DNA from: Caldicellulosiruptor diazotrophicus
Lineage (GTDB): Bacteria; Bacillota; Thermoanaerobacteria; Caldicellulosiruptorales; Caldicellulosiruptoraceae
DNA length: 64,000 bases
Reading direction: 5' to 3'
Assembly (NCBI RefSeq): GCF_017347585.1
Contig: NZ_AP024480.1
Coordinates: 548,001-612,000, forward strand
This document shows, piece by piece, positions 48,340-56,412 of the stretch. Each line of letters begins with the position of its first letter. Position 1 is the first letter of the stretch. Made by a program: the position numbers and the translations under genes. The notes beneath the pieces were generated by a model. The model saw only the letters and a list, made by a program, of their open reading frames with translations. It searched no databases and was not told the DNA's origin.

Positions 48340-49680
48340 ATGAAAACAAAGAGCATTTATATTTGTCAGGAGTGTGGCTTTAAAACCTCAAAATGGCTTG
48401 GAAGATGTCCAAACTGTTCAAGCTGGGACAGCTTTGTACTTGAAAGAATAGACCAAAACAAAAAAGAAACTTTCTCAATTTCGACTGAGACTTTAGCAAC
48501 ACTAAAGCTTTCTAATGTCAGTACAAATGAAGAAAGATTTTTGTCTGGATTAGAAGAGCTGGATACTGTCCTTGGTGGGGGATTTGTGAAGGGAGAGCTT
48601 ATTTTACTTGGTGGTGAGCCGGGGATTGGAAAATCAACCCTGCTTTTACAGGTTGCAAATATATTAAGTAAAAAAATTAAAGTATTGTATGTATCAGGAG
48701 AGGAAGGGGCAAACCAACTAAAGCTTCGAGCACAAAGACTCAACATAGATGGAAACTTTGATGTTGTGTGTGAAACCAATTTTGATTTAGTAAGAAATGT
48801 TATCTTAGAAACAAAACCAGAGTTTGTTATAATTGATTCCATACAAACTATGTATGTACCTGAAAACCAATCAGCACCTGGAAGTGTAACCCAGGTCAGA
48901 GACGTAACAATGCAGCTTTTAAAAATCGCAAAGACTTATAATGTGACAACAGTTATTGTTGGGCATGTTACAAAAGATGGTCTTATTGCAGGACCAAGGG
49001 TTTTAGAACACATGGTTGACTGTGTTTTGTATTTTGAAGGAGAGAGGTTTAACACCTACAGAGTAATCAGAGCTTACAAAAATAGATTTGGACCTACAAA
49101 TCAGTTAGGAATTTTTGAGATGACAGACAGTGGACTGGTTGAGGTAAAAAATCCTTCAAGCATTTTCTTGGAAAGTAGCTACAATGTAGAGGGTGTTGCT
49201 ATTTACTCTGCAATAGAAGGAACAAGGTCTATTCTTTTAGAGATACAGGCACTTAGCACTCCAACATCTTTTGGTACACCAAGAAGGACGGTAACCGGAA
49301 TTGATTACAACAGATGTGTGATGCTCTGTGCTGTGCTTGAAAAAAAAATGGGATTTGCATTAAATACTCAAGATATATATGTAAATGTAGCAGGTGGATT
49401 TAAGGTTTCAGAGCCTGCAGCAGACCTTGCTATTGTATGTGCTATAGCTTCAAGTTATAAAGGAGTTCCCATTGGAGATACTGTATTAATAGGTGAAGTG
49501 GGTTTGACAGGCGAAATTAGAGCTGTGTCAAATATAGAAAAGAGATTGAGCGAAGCCAAAAAGCTTGGGTTTAAAAGGGCTATCATCCCAAAAAGAAATA
49601 TGGAGACAATCCAAATTGATGGTACAATCGAAGTTTTTGGAATGTCAAATATTGAAGAAGTCTTGAATTTTGTATTTTAG
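48340..49680 (+). CDS. radA: DNA repair protein RadA
   Basis: This 446-residue protein has an N-terminal zinc finger (C9, C12, C23, C26), Walker A GGEPGIGKST, the RadA-specific YKNRFGPTNQLG motif and a C-terminal Lon-like domain (VNVAGGFKVSEPAADLAIV). It is a RecA-like ATPase that drives branch migration in recombinational repair. GAGGAGAAAG precedes ATG 48340. The Fe-S protein gene follows after 27 bases, probably co-transcribed. Confidence 0.96.
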   Translation: MKTKSIYICQECGFKTSKWLGRCPNCSSWDSFVLERIDQNKKETFSISTETLATLKLSNVSTNEERFLSGLEELDTVLGGGFVKGELILLGGEPGIGKSTLLLQVANILSKKIKVLYVSGEEGANQLKLRAQRLNIDGNFDVVCETNFDLVRNVILETKPEFVIIDSIQTMYVPENQSAPGSVTQVRDVTMQLLKIAKTYNVTTVIVGHVTKDGLIAGPRVLEHMVDCVLYFEGERFNTYRVIRAYKNRFGPTNQLGIFEMTDSGLVEVKNPSSIFLESSYNVEGVAIYSAIEGTRSILLEIQALSTPTSFGTPRRTVTGIDYNRCVMLCAVLEKKMGFALNTQDIYVNVAGGFKVSEPAADLAIVCAIASSYKGVPIGDTVLIGEVGLTGEIRAVSNIEKRLSEAKKLGFKRAIIPKRNMETIQIDGTIEVFGMSNIEEVLNFVF

Positions 49681-49707
49681 TTCTAGCCAAAGAGAGATGA
49701 TTGAAAA

Positions 49708-50397
49708 ATGCTCTTAGAAGAACTCAAAAAGATGTTAATTTTTGAGGGTGCGAGTGATGTAGGATTTTCTTCTATAAGTTTATATCTTCCGGAAGAACTA
49801 AAAATATTTAGAACATGTATAACAGTGGTTATAAAGCTTTCAGATGCCATCGTAAACGAGATTGTAGACTCACCAACGTTTACATACTATCATCATTACA
49901 GAGCTGTAAATAACCTCATTGACCTTCTAACCTTAAAAGGTGTATTGTTTTTAGAATCAAAAGGGTATTATGCTTATAGTATTGCTGCATCACAGAGCGT
50001 CCATGGTAAGGACAATGGATTTTCTGGGGTACTTTCACACAAAATAGGTGCTGTACTGTCTAGTATGGGTTTTATCGGGAAAAGTAATCTTTTTGTTCAT
50101 GAAAAATTTGGTCCGCGCGTGCGACTTGGAACAATTTTAACAACATATGAACCAGAAAATGGGATAAAAAATAATATTATTGAACCTAAATGTGGAGATT
50201 GTAATCTTTGTGTTGTGAGCTGTCCTGCACAAGCAATTTATGGAAGAATATGGCATTTAGGTATTGATAGAAACGAGATGATAGACCCCCATGCATGTAG
50301 CAGTTACATGAAAGAAAAGTTTAAATTCATAGGGCGTGGTCAGGTGTGTGGCATATGCATGAGGGTCTGTCCTTATGGAAGTGAAGTAAAAAGATAG
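49708..50397 (+). CDS. QueG-like 4Fe-4S double-cluster protein
   Basis: This 229-residue protein resembles the iron-sulfur part of epoxyqueuosine reductase. It has CGDCNLCVVSCPAQAI and CGICMRVCPYG cluster motifs, plus YHHYRAVNNLIDLL and IGFIGKSNLFVHEKFGPRVRLGTILT upstream. It is shorter than typical QueG (about 380 residues in E. coli) and lacks the C-terminal HEAT part. Queuosine synthesis is possible but unproven; such short relatives are often uncharacterised. AGAGAGATGA precedes ATG 49708. Confidence 0.7.
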   Translation: MLLEELKKMLIFEGASDVGFSSISLYLPEELKIFRTCITVVIKLSDAIVNEIVDSPTFTYYHHYRAVNNLIDLLTLKGVLFLESKGYYAYSIAASQSVHGKDNGFSGVLSHKIGAVLSSMGFIGKSNLFVHEKFGPRVRLGTILTTYEPENGIKNNIIEPKCGDCNLCVVSCPAQAIYGRIWHLGIDRNEMIDPHACSSYMKEKFKFIGRGQVCGICMRVCPYGSEVKR

Positions 50398-50400
50398 GTA

Positions 50401-50559
50401 TTATCTTCTGAGTTGGTATGTGTGGCAGTTTGTTTTCTCCTTTGTTCCTTGAGCAGAAGAACCGCCACCATCTACAGAGACTTCAATTGATGGTGCTGTG
50501 CATCTTTTATTATCCCAATACATGCAGTCGGAAACATTACATGTGATTCTATCTGGCAT
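50401..50559 (-). CDS. Short DUF1540-type cysteine-rich protein
   Basis: This 52-residue protein starts MPDRITCNVSDCMYWD and continues NKRCTAPSIEVS, ending TNCHTYQLRR. Four cysteines in the spacing Cx4C-x7-C and a late C fit the DUF1540 pattern, which suggests a small metal-binding protein; its function is unknown. A clear GGAGGT lies 7 bases upstream of ATG 50559. It is convergent with the Fe-S protein gene, whose stop is only 3 bases away. Confidence 0.85.
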   Translation of the reverse strand: MPDRITCNVSDCMYWDNKRCTAPSIEVSVDGGGSSAQGTKEKTNCHTYQLRR

Positions 50560-50663
50560 CTTTAATACCTCCATTTTGATTTAAATTTTGCAACTTTCAA
50601 GGTTTATTTTCTGCAACAAAACTTAAGTTTATTCAAAAATAATAATTTTGGGTGAGAAAAAGA

Positions 50664-52502
50664 ATGAAAAATATTGTAATATCAGGATATTATGGACAAT
50701 TAAATACTGGTGATGAAGCCATACTAAGGGTTTTGATAGATAGGCTGAGAGAATATGAAAGACAAGAAAATGAAGACATAAATATTGTTGTTCTTTCATC
50801 AAGACCGCAGCTTACAAGCAAGATTTACAAAATAGACTCTGTAAATAGAAAAAAGATTTGGAAAGTTGTAAAAGCAATAAAAAGATGTGATATTTTTATT
50901 TCTGGTGGAGGAAGTCTTTTTCAAAATGAGACAAGCAATAGAAGTCTTTATTATTACCTCTTTCAAATTTTTATTGCAAAACTATTTGGCAAAAAGGTTT
51001 TTATTTTTTCTCAGGGGATAGGACCAATAAAGAAGTGGTATAATGTCTTGGTTTTCAAACATATAATCAAACTTGCTGATTATATTACAGTAAGAGACTA
51101 TGATTCTTTTGACCTTTTACACAGACTGAAACTTAAAAACAAAATAGACCTCTCAGCAGATCCTGCATTTTTGCTAAGTCCTTGCTGTGAAAAAAGAGTT
51201 GAAAAATTATTTCAAACTTATAATATCGATTTGAGTAGAAAGACAATAGGAATAGTAGTAAGGAAATGGAAAAAAGAAAAGGACATGACTGTCAAAATTG
51301 CTCAAATTGCTGACATTCTTATAGAAGATGAAGGATATAATGTGGTTTTTATTCCTTTTCAGGGTAAGTGGGACATAATAAAGATAAACGAGATTGTCTC
51401 AAAAATGAAGAATAAACCATGTATTCTCTCTGAGAATTTTCAACCTCATGAACTTTTAGGTATTTTTAGATATTTCGACTTAATAGTTGGTATGCGTCTT
51501 CACAGTCTAATATTTGCGGCTAAAATGAACAAAAGGTTTATTGGAATATCTTATGACCCCAAAATTGACAGTTTTCTTAAAATGTATGGGCTAAAACCAG
51601 CTGGTTATGTTGACAGTTTTGATATTAACAATGTTCTTTTAAATATCCAGTATATGCTTAATGAGTCAAAAATTCAAAAGAAAATTGAACAAACAACAAA
51701 CAATATGATTCAAAAGGCGGAAAAATCATTTGAGATTTTAAAAGAAGCCTTAACCTCAATCAAGAAAAGAAAGAGCATCAATGTTTTGGGTGTAAGGATT
51801 GATTGTATCAATTTTGACAAGGCAAAGAAAAAATGTATTGACTTTTTATCTGCATCTTCACCCAAAGTAGTATTTACGCCCAATGTAGAGATGATAATGC
51901 TGTCTCAAAGGGATGAGAAATTTAAAAAAATTTTAAATTCGAGTGACTTAAACGTACCAGATGGTATTGGTGTTGTGTGGGCATCAAAGTATTTTGGTGA
52001 AAAGCTGTATGAAAGGGTCACAGGTTTTGACCTTATGATGTCTCTTATGACAGTTCTTGAAAAAAAAGGAGCAAAAGTATTTTTACTTGGTGCGAAACCG
52101 GGAGTTGCTGAAAAAGCGAAAGAAAATCTTTTAAAACAATTTAGAAGTTTGGAAATTTGCGGGGTGTATCATGGATATTTTAGTGAAGAAGAAAATGATA
52201 CAGTTGTAGAGATTATAAACTCCTCAAAACCAGATGTTTTATTTGTTGCAATGGGTATGAAAAGACAAGAAGAATGGATTTACAAAAATAAAAAGAAGCT
52301 CAAATGTAAGCTTATTATGGGCGTTGGTGGTAGTCTTGATGTTTTGTCAGGTGAGGTAAAAAGAGCACCCAAGATGTTCCAAAAGCTTGGTCTTGAATGG
52401 TTTTATAGGTTAATTACCCAGCCCTGGAGGTTCAAAAGGATGCTTGTGCTTCCTAAATTTGTATTTATTGTTTTGAAAATTAGGATATTTGGGGGAAGAT
52501 AA
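50664..52502 (+). CDS. CsaB polysaccharide pyruvyltransferase fused to TagA/WecG glycosyltransferase
   Basis: The protein has 612 residues from ATG 50664 (GGGTGAG upstream). Residues about 1-365 are CsaB-like: ISGYYGQLNTGDEAIL, FISGGGSLFQNETS, FSQGIGPI, and VGMRLHSLIFAAK. Residues about 373-612 are a WecG/TagA/CpsF domain: VLGVRIDCINFDKA, FTPNVEMIMLSQRD, LNVPDGIGVVWASKYFG, RVTGFDLM and GVGGSLDVLSGEVKRAP. CsaB adds ketal pyruvate to the secondary wall polymer that SLH domains bind; TagA-type enzymes add ManNAc to lipid-linked GlcNAc. One protein would thus supply two steps of SLH anchoring. The yitT gene starts at the next base. Confidence 0.9.
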   Translation: MKNIVISGYYGQLNTGDEAILRVLIDRLREYERQENEDINIVVLSSRPQLTSKIYKIDSVNRKKIWKVVKAIKRCDIFISGGGSLFQNETSNRSLYYYLFQIFIAKLFGKKVFIFSQGIGPIKKWYNVLVFKHIIKLADYITVRDYDSFDLLHRLKLKNKIDLSADPAFLLSPCCEKRVEKLFQTYNIDLSRKTIGIVVRKWKKEKDMTVKIAQIADILIEDEGYNVVFIPFQGKWDIIKINEIVSKMKNKPCILSENFQPHELLGIFRYFDLIVGMRLHSLIFAAKMNKRFIGISYDPKIDSFLKMYGLKPAGYVDSFDINNVLLNIQYMLNESKIQKKIEQTTNNMIQKAEKSFEILKEALTSIKKRKSINVLGVRIDCINFDKAKKKCIDFLSASSPKVVFTPNVEMIMLSQRDEKFKKILNSSDLNVPDGIGVVWASKYFGEKLYERVTGFDLMMSLMTVLEKKGAKVFLLGAKPGVAEKAKENLLKQFRSLEICGVYHGYFSEEENDTVVEIINSSKPDVLFVAMGMKRQEEWIYKNKKKLKCKLIMGVGGSLDVLSGEVKRAPKMFQKLGLEWFYRLITQPWRFKRMLVLPKFVFIVLKIRIFGGR

Positions 52503-53354
52503 ATGCTAAAAAAAATTTTCAGAGTTTTATATGAATATGCTGCAATAACTTTCGGTTCGCTTTTGGTTGCCTTGTCGCTGAATCTTTTTCTTGTTCCAAA
52601 TAAGATTGCAGCGGGTGGTTTTTCGGGAATTGCAACAGTTGTATATTATGTTTCACACTACAAGCTTCCTGTTGGTATGACAATGCTTGCATTAAATATT
52701 CCTGCATTTATTCTTGGTGTTAGGACAATTGGCGTGGACTTTGGTGTGAAAAGCGTTTACGGGACAATAATACTTTCGGTGCTCACAGACACAACAACAT
52801 TTGTGCCATGTATTACATATGATAAGCTTTTAGCGTCGGTGTTTGGAGGAGCGCTGATGGGGATTGGTCTTGCAATTGTTCTACTTTTTGGTGCAACAAC
52901 TGGTGGAACAGAGATGTTGGCAAAGATTATTCACAAATATATTTCGTTTATTTCTGTTGGTCAAATTCTTTTAGGGCTTGATATAGCTGTTATTGTACTT
53001 GCATCGGTTGTGTTTAAAAGCTATGAGCTTGGACTTTGGGCAATTTTAACTCTATTTGCATGTTCAAAGCTGATTGATGCAATACTTGAAGGTGTAAACT
53101 TTGCGAAGGCGCTCATAATAATCTCAGATAAATCTGAGGTAATTGCTGAAAAAATTTTAAAGGAACTTGACAGGGGAGTTACAGGTCTTCATGGCATAGG
53201 CATGTGGACAAGGACAGAGAAAAATGTTCTACTATGTGTTGTAAAAAGACATGAAGTGAGTCGTGTAAAAAACCTTGTAAAAAGCGTTGATAAGCGTGCT
53301 TTTGTTATTCTGACAGATGTCCGTGAAGTCTTGGGTGAAGGTTTTTCTGTTTGA
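52503..53354 (+). CDS. YitT family membrane protein
   Basis: This 283-residue protein has about five or six membrane segments (AAITFGSLLVALSLNLFLVP, PVGMTMLALNIPAFILGV, VFGGALMGIGLAIVLLFG) and a C-terminal cytoplasmic DUF2179-type domain (VTGLHGIGMWTRTEKNVLLCVV). The family is widespread in Firmicutes with no firmly established transport function. It begins directly after the CsaB-TagA stop, so it is translationally coupled to it. Confidence 0.9.
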   Translation: MLKKIFRVLYEYAAITFGSLLVALSLNLFLVPNKIAAGGFSGIATVVYYVSHYKLPVGMTMLALNIPAFILGVRTIGVDFGVKSVYGTIILSVLTDTTTFVPCITYDKLLASVFGGALMGIGLAIVLLFGATTGGTEMLAKIIHKYISFISVGQILLGLDIAVIVLASVVFKSYELGLWAILTLFACSKLIDAILEGVNFAKALIIISDKSEVIAEKILKELDRGVTGLHGIGMWTRTEKNVLLCVVKRHEVSRVKNLVKSVDKRAFVILTDVREVLGEGFSV

Positions 53355-53380
53355 GTAAAAAATGAACAATATGATATAAT
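53351..53380 (+). promoter_or_regulatory. Promoter of the split transketolase operon
   Basis: -35 ttgagt (53351-53356), 18-base spacer, perfect -10 tataat (53375-53380). It overlaps the yitT stop codon. Confidence 0.6.
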
Positions 53381-53470
53381 ATAAAAGGAAAAGATAGTTT
53401 GAAAAATTCATTTTTAAAGCCAAAACACAAACCAAATATTGTATTTTGCAAAGGAGGTTTAAAAAAGACA

Positions 53471-54313
53471 ATGGATAGAGCAAAAGAAATTGAACTCAAA
53501 AAAATAGCAACAGAGATAAGAAAGAGCATAATTATTCAAACTGCATCTGCAGGCTCTGGTCACCCTGGCGGTTCACTTTCTGGTGTTGAAATTTTGACAT
53601 ATCTTTACTTTGTTGAAATGAACATTGATCCTAAAAATCCAAAAGACCCTGACAGAGACAGGTTTGTTCTTTCCAAAGGACATGCATCCCCGCTTTTGTA
53701 CGCAGTTTTAGCTGAAAAGGGTTTCATCAGCAAAGATGAGCTTACAGGTTTTAGACAGATATATTCAAATCTCCAAGGCCATCCTGACATGAAGAAAGTT
53801 TCTGGTGTTGAGATGTCAACAGGGTCTTTGGGTCAGGGTTTGTCTGTTGCAAACGGTATGGCATTGGCTGCAAAACTGGATGGGAAAAATTACAGAGTTT
53901 ATGTTTTAATTGGTGATGGCGAGATTCAGGAAGGTCAAATTTGGGAAGCTGCAATGACAGCTGCACATTACAAGCTTGACAATCTTACAGCCTTTTTAGA
54001 CCACAATGGGCTTCAGATAGATGGAAAAATCACAGAGGTTATGTCACCTGAACCTGTAGAAGAGAAATTTAAAGCATTTGGCTGGCATGTTATAAAAATT
54101 GATGGTCACGATTTTAACCAGATTGAAAAGGCTGTAAATGAAGCAAAAACAATAAAAGGGAAACCGACAATTATAATTGCTGAGACAGTTAAAGGTAAAG
54201 GCGTATCTTTTATGGAAAATGAAGCTGGCTGGCATGGGACAGCACCAAATAAAGAACAAGCTCAAAAAGCTTTAGATGAGCTACAAAAGCAGTTAGAAAA
54301 TTTGGAGGTGTAA
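53471..54313 (+). CDS. Transketolase, N-terminal (ThDP-binding) subunit
   Basis: The protein has 280 residues from ATG 53471, which follows AAAGGAGGT; an in-frame start at 53399 would add 24 unlikely residues. It carries SAGSGHPGGSLSGVEIL, FVLSKGHASPLLYAVL, STGSLGQGLSVANGMAL and the thiamine diphosphate motif IGDGEIQEGQIWEAA through LDHNGLQIDG. With the next gene it forms a heteromeric transketolase linking pentose and hexose phosphates. Confidence 0.95.
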   Translation: MDRAKEIELKKIATEIRKSIIIQTASAGSGHPGGSLSGVEILTYLYFVEMNIDPKNPKDPDRDRFVLSKGHASPLLYAVLAEKGFISKDELTGFRQIYSNLQGHPDMKKVSGVEMSTGSLGQGLSVANGMALAAKLDGKNYRVYVLIGDGEIQEGQIWEAAMTAAHYKLDNLTAFLDHNGLQIDGKITEVMSPEPVEEKFKAFGWHVIKIDGHDFNQIEKAVNEAKTIKGKPTIIIAETVKGKGVSFMENEAGWHGTAPNKEQAQKALDELQKQLENLEV

Positions 54314-54320
54314 AATTAAA

Positions 54321-55262
54321 ATGGCAAAAATAGCAACAAGAGAAGCATACGGTCAGGCATTGGCTGAGTTTGGTGAAATATACAAAGACATTGTTGTGCT
54401 TGATGCTGACCTTTCAAAGTCAACAAGAACAGAGATTTTCAAGAAAAAGTTTCCTGACAGGTTTTTCAATATAGGAATTGCAGAGCAAGACCTTATGGCA
54501 ACAGCAGCAGGACTTGCAACATGTGGTAAAATTCCATTTGCAAGCACATTTGCAATCTTTGCCGCTGGAAGAGCTTATGACCAGGTGAGAAACTCAATAG
54601 GCTATCCACATCTAAATGTCAAGATTGGAGCGTCACATGCAGGTGTATCAATTGGCGAAGATGGTGCATCTCATCAGATGCTTGAAGATATAGCTTTAAT
54701 GAGAGTAATTCCTGGAATGGTAGTGCTTTCTCCTTCTGATGCTGCATCTACGCATGAATGCGTAAGGCTTGCAATTGAACATGAAGGACCTGTTTATATT
54801 CGTTTGGGAAGACTTGCTGTTGAGGAGATTTACAAGAAAGGTGAACTAAAACTTGAACTTGGGAAAGGTATTGTTCTACAAAAAGGAACAGATGTTGGAA
54901 TTTTAGCAACAGGGCTAATGGTCCATGAAGCTATAAAAGCAGCAAAAATGCTTCAAGAGGAAGGAATATCGGTTTATCTTGTTGACATGCCGTGCGTAAA
55001 ACCACTTGATGTTGATTTGATTTTAGATGTTGCAAAAGCCACTGGCTGTATTGTCACAGCAGAAGAACATAATATCTTGGGTGGTTTTGGAAGTGCTGTG
55101 TCTGAGGTTTTGATTCAAAATTATCCTACACCGGTAAAAATGGTTGGTGTTAATGATGAGTTTGGAAGGTCAGGAAAGCCTGAGGATGTTTTGAAATACT
55201 ACAAGCTCACAGCAGAAGAGATTGTAAATAAAGCAAAAGAGGTTATGAAGATGAAAAAGTAA
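54321..55262 (+). CDS. Transketolase, C-terminal subunit
   Basis: This 313-residue protein supplies the pyrimidine-binding and C-terminal domains. ATREAYGQALAEFGEIYKDIVVLDADLSKS and FFNIGIAEQDLMATAAGLA (catalytic Glu in AEQD) are visible, as is GASHAGVSIGEDGASHQMLEDIALMR. It starts 7 bases after the N-terminal subunit gene, with TTGGAGGTG as ribosome site. A terminator follows its stop. Confidence 0.95.
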   Translation: MAKIATREAYGQALAEFGEIYKDIVVLDADLSKSTRTEIFKKKFPDRFFNIGIAEQDLMATAAGLATCGKIPFASTFAIFAAGRAYDQVRNSIGYPHLNVKIGASHAGVSIGEDGASHQMLEDIALMRVIPGMVVLSPSDAASTHECVRLAIEHEGPVYIRLGRLAVEEIYKKGELKLELGKGIVLQKGTDVGILATGLMVHEAIKAAKMLQEEGISVYLVDMPCVKPLDVDLILDVAKATGCIVTAEEHNILGGFGSAVSEVLIQNYPTPVKMVGVNDEFGRSGKPEDVLKYYKLTAEEIVNKAKEVMKMKK

Positions 55263-55280
55263 AATATTATCATGTAGATG

Positions 55281-55325
55281 AAAAGCTGCCGCAGTCCAAA
55301 ATTTGTGGCAGCTTTTTATTTTGTT
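55281..55325 (+). terminator. Terminator of the transketolase operon
   Basis: aaaagctgccgca (55281-55293) pairs with tgtggcagctttt (55304-55316), with one G-U, followed by a T-rich tail. Confidence 0.85.
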
Positions 55326-55400
55326 GTGCTTGTGATAAAATTTATTTAAGATTAGTATATTGCTTTTATTGAAAACATACAAAAAAGTGGGGAAATTGCA

Positions 55401-56255
55401 ATGGATGAAAGGTTGAGGCTCAAAGAAAAGGTTCAACATGGCAGTGTGGTGTTTCCTATAAATGTATATGAAAAAATATTTGTTCACGAAAACAATACTC
55501 TTCTACCTCATTGGCATGATGAATTTGAGATAGTCTATCTTGAAAAAGGAACGGCAAGTTTTAGAATAGACGGCAAGGAGTATTTTTTAGGGCCAAAACA
55601 GTTTTTATTTGTCAACTGTGGTTCAATTCACGGTGGAAAAGCAGAAAATAATCCCGAACCTTATGCAATTGTATTTAGCTTGAATATGCTATTTTCTGGA
55701 GGACCAGATATATGTAAAAGCAAATATTTGCAGCCTATTTTAGAAAGAAGATTGCTTGTTCAAAATAGTTTTGATGATGAACGAATAGGAGAACTAATTT
55801 CGAATATAATAACAGTGTGGAAAGAAAAGCCAAAAGGTTATGAGCTTTTAGTAAAAGGCTATTTGTTCGGTTTATTTTATAATCTTTTTAATAATGGACG
55901 TATAACAGCCAGCAATTCTGATAGAGAACTTGATTTGAAAATTGAAAAGATAAAATCTGCACTTGATTATATCAATTCTAACTACTCATCTGATATAGAT
56001 GTTGACCTGCTCGCAAAGCTTGCAAACCTGAGCAAATTCTATTTTTGTCGTCTTTTTAAGGAGATTACTCATCTTACACCAGTTGATTACATAAATAAGT
56101 TCAGGGTTGAAAAAGCAATTGAGCTTATCAAAAACACAAACATGAGTATTTCTGAAATTGCATTTGAAGTAGGATTTAATAATGTGAGCTATTTTATAAA
56201 AGTATTTAAAGAGCATGTAGGTGTTACTCCATTTAAATACAAAAAAAATATTTAG
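55401..56255 (+). CDS. AraC-family regulator with cupin sensor
   Basis: This 284-residue protein has an N-terminal cupin (LLPHWHDEFEIVYLEKGTASFRIDGKEY) that likely binds a sugar, and two C-terminal AraC HTH motifs (VDLLAKLANLSKFYFCRLFKEITHLTPVDYINKFRVEKAIELI, then SISEIAFEVGFNNVSYFIKVFKEHVG). It lies 157 bases before the GH31 gene in the same direction and is a plausible activator of it. The GH31 promoter has a good -10 (tataat at 56337-56342) but no -35, as expected for an activated promoter. Confidence 0.92.
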   Translation: MDERLRLKEKVQHGSVVFPINVYEKIFVHENNTLLPHWHDEFEIVYLEKGTASFRIDGKEYFLGPKQFLFVNCGSIHGGKAENNPEPYAIVFSLNMLFSGGPDICKSKYLQPILERRLLVQNSFDDERIGELISNIITVWKEKPKGYELLVKGYLFGLFYNLFNNGRITASNSDRELDLKIEKIKSALDYINSNYSSDIDVDLLAKLANLSKFYFCRLFKEITHLTPVDYINKFRVEKAIELIKNTNMSISEIAFEVGFNNVSYFIKVFKEHVGVTPFKYKKNI

Positions 56256-56412
56256 TTAGCCATGTAAAAGTTATTTTAGAGCAAATCATTTATACTTTTT
56301 TGCAAAAGAGTATGAGAGATATAAAAAGAAGGTGTGTATAATAAAACTGGATTGTTTCTTTAATTTTCTTTTGCCAGTGACAAGCTTAATAATATAAAGG
56401 TGGGATTTTAAA

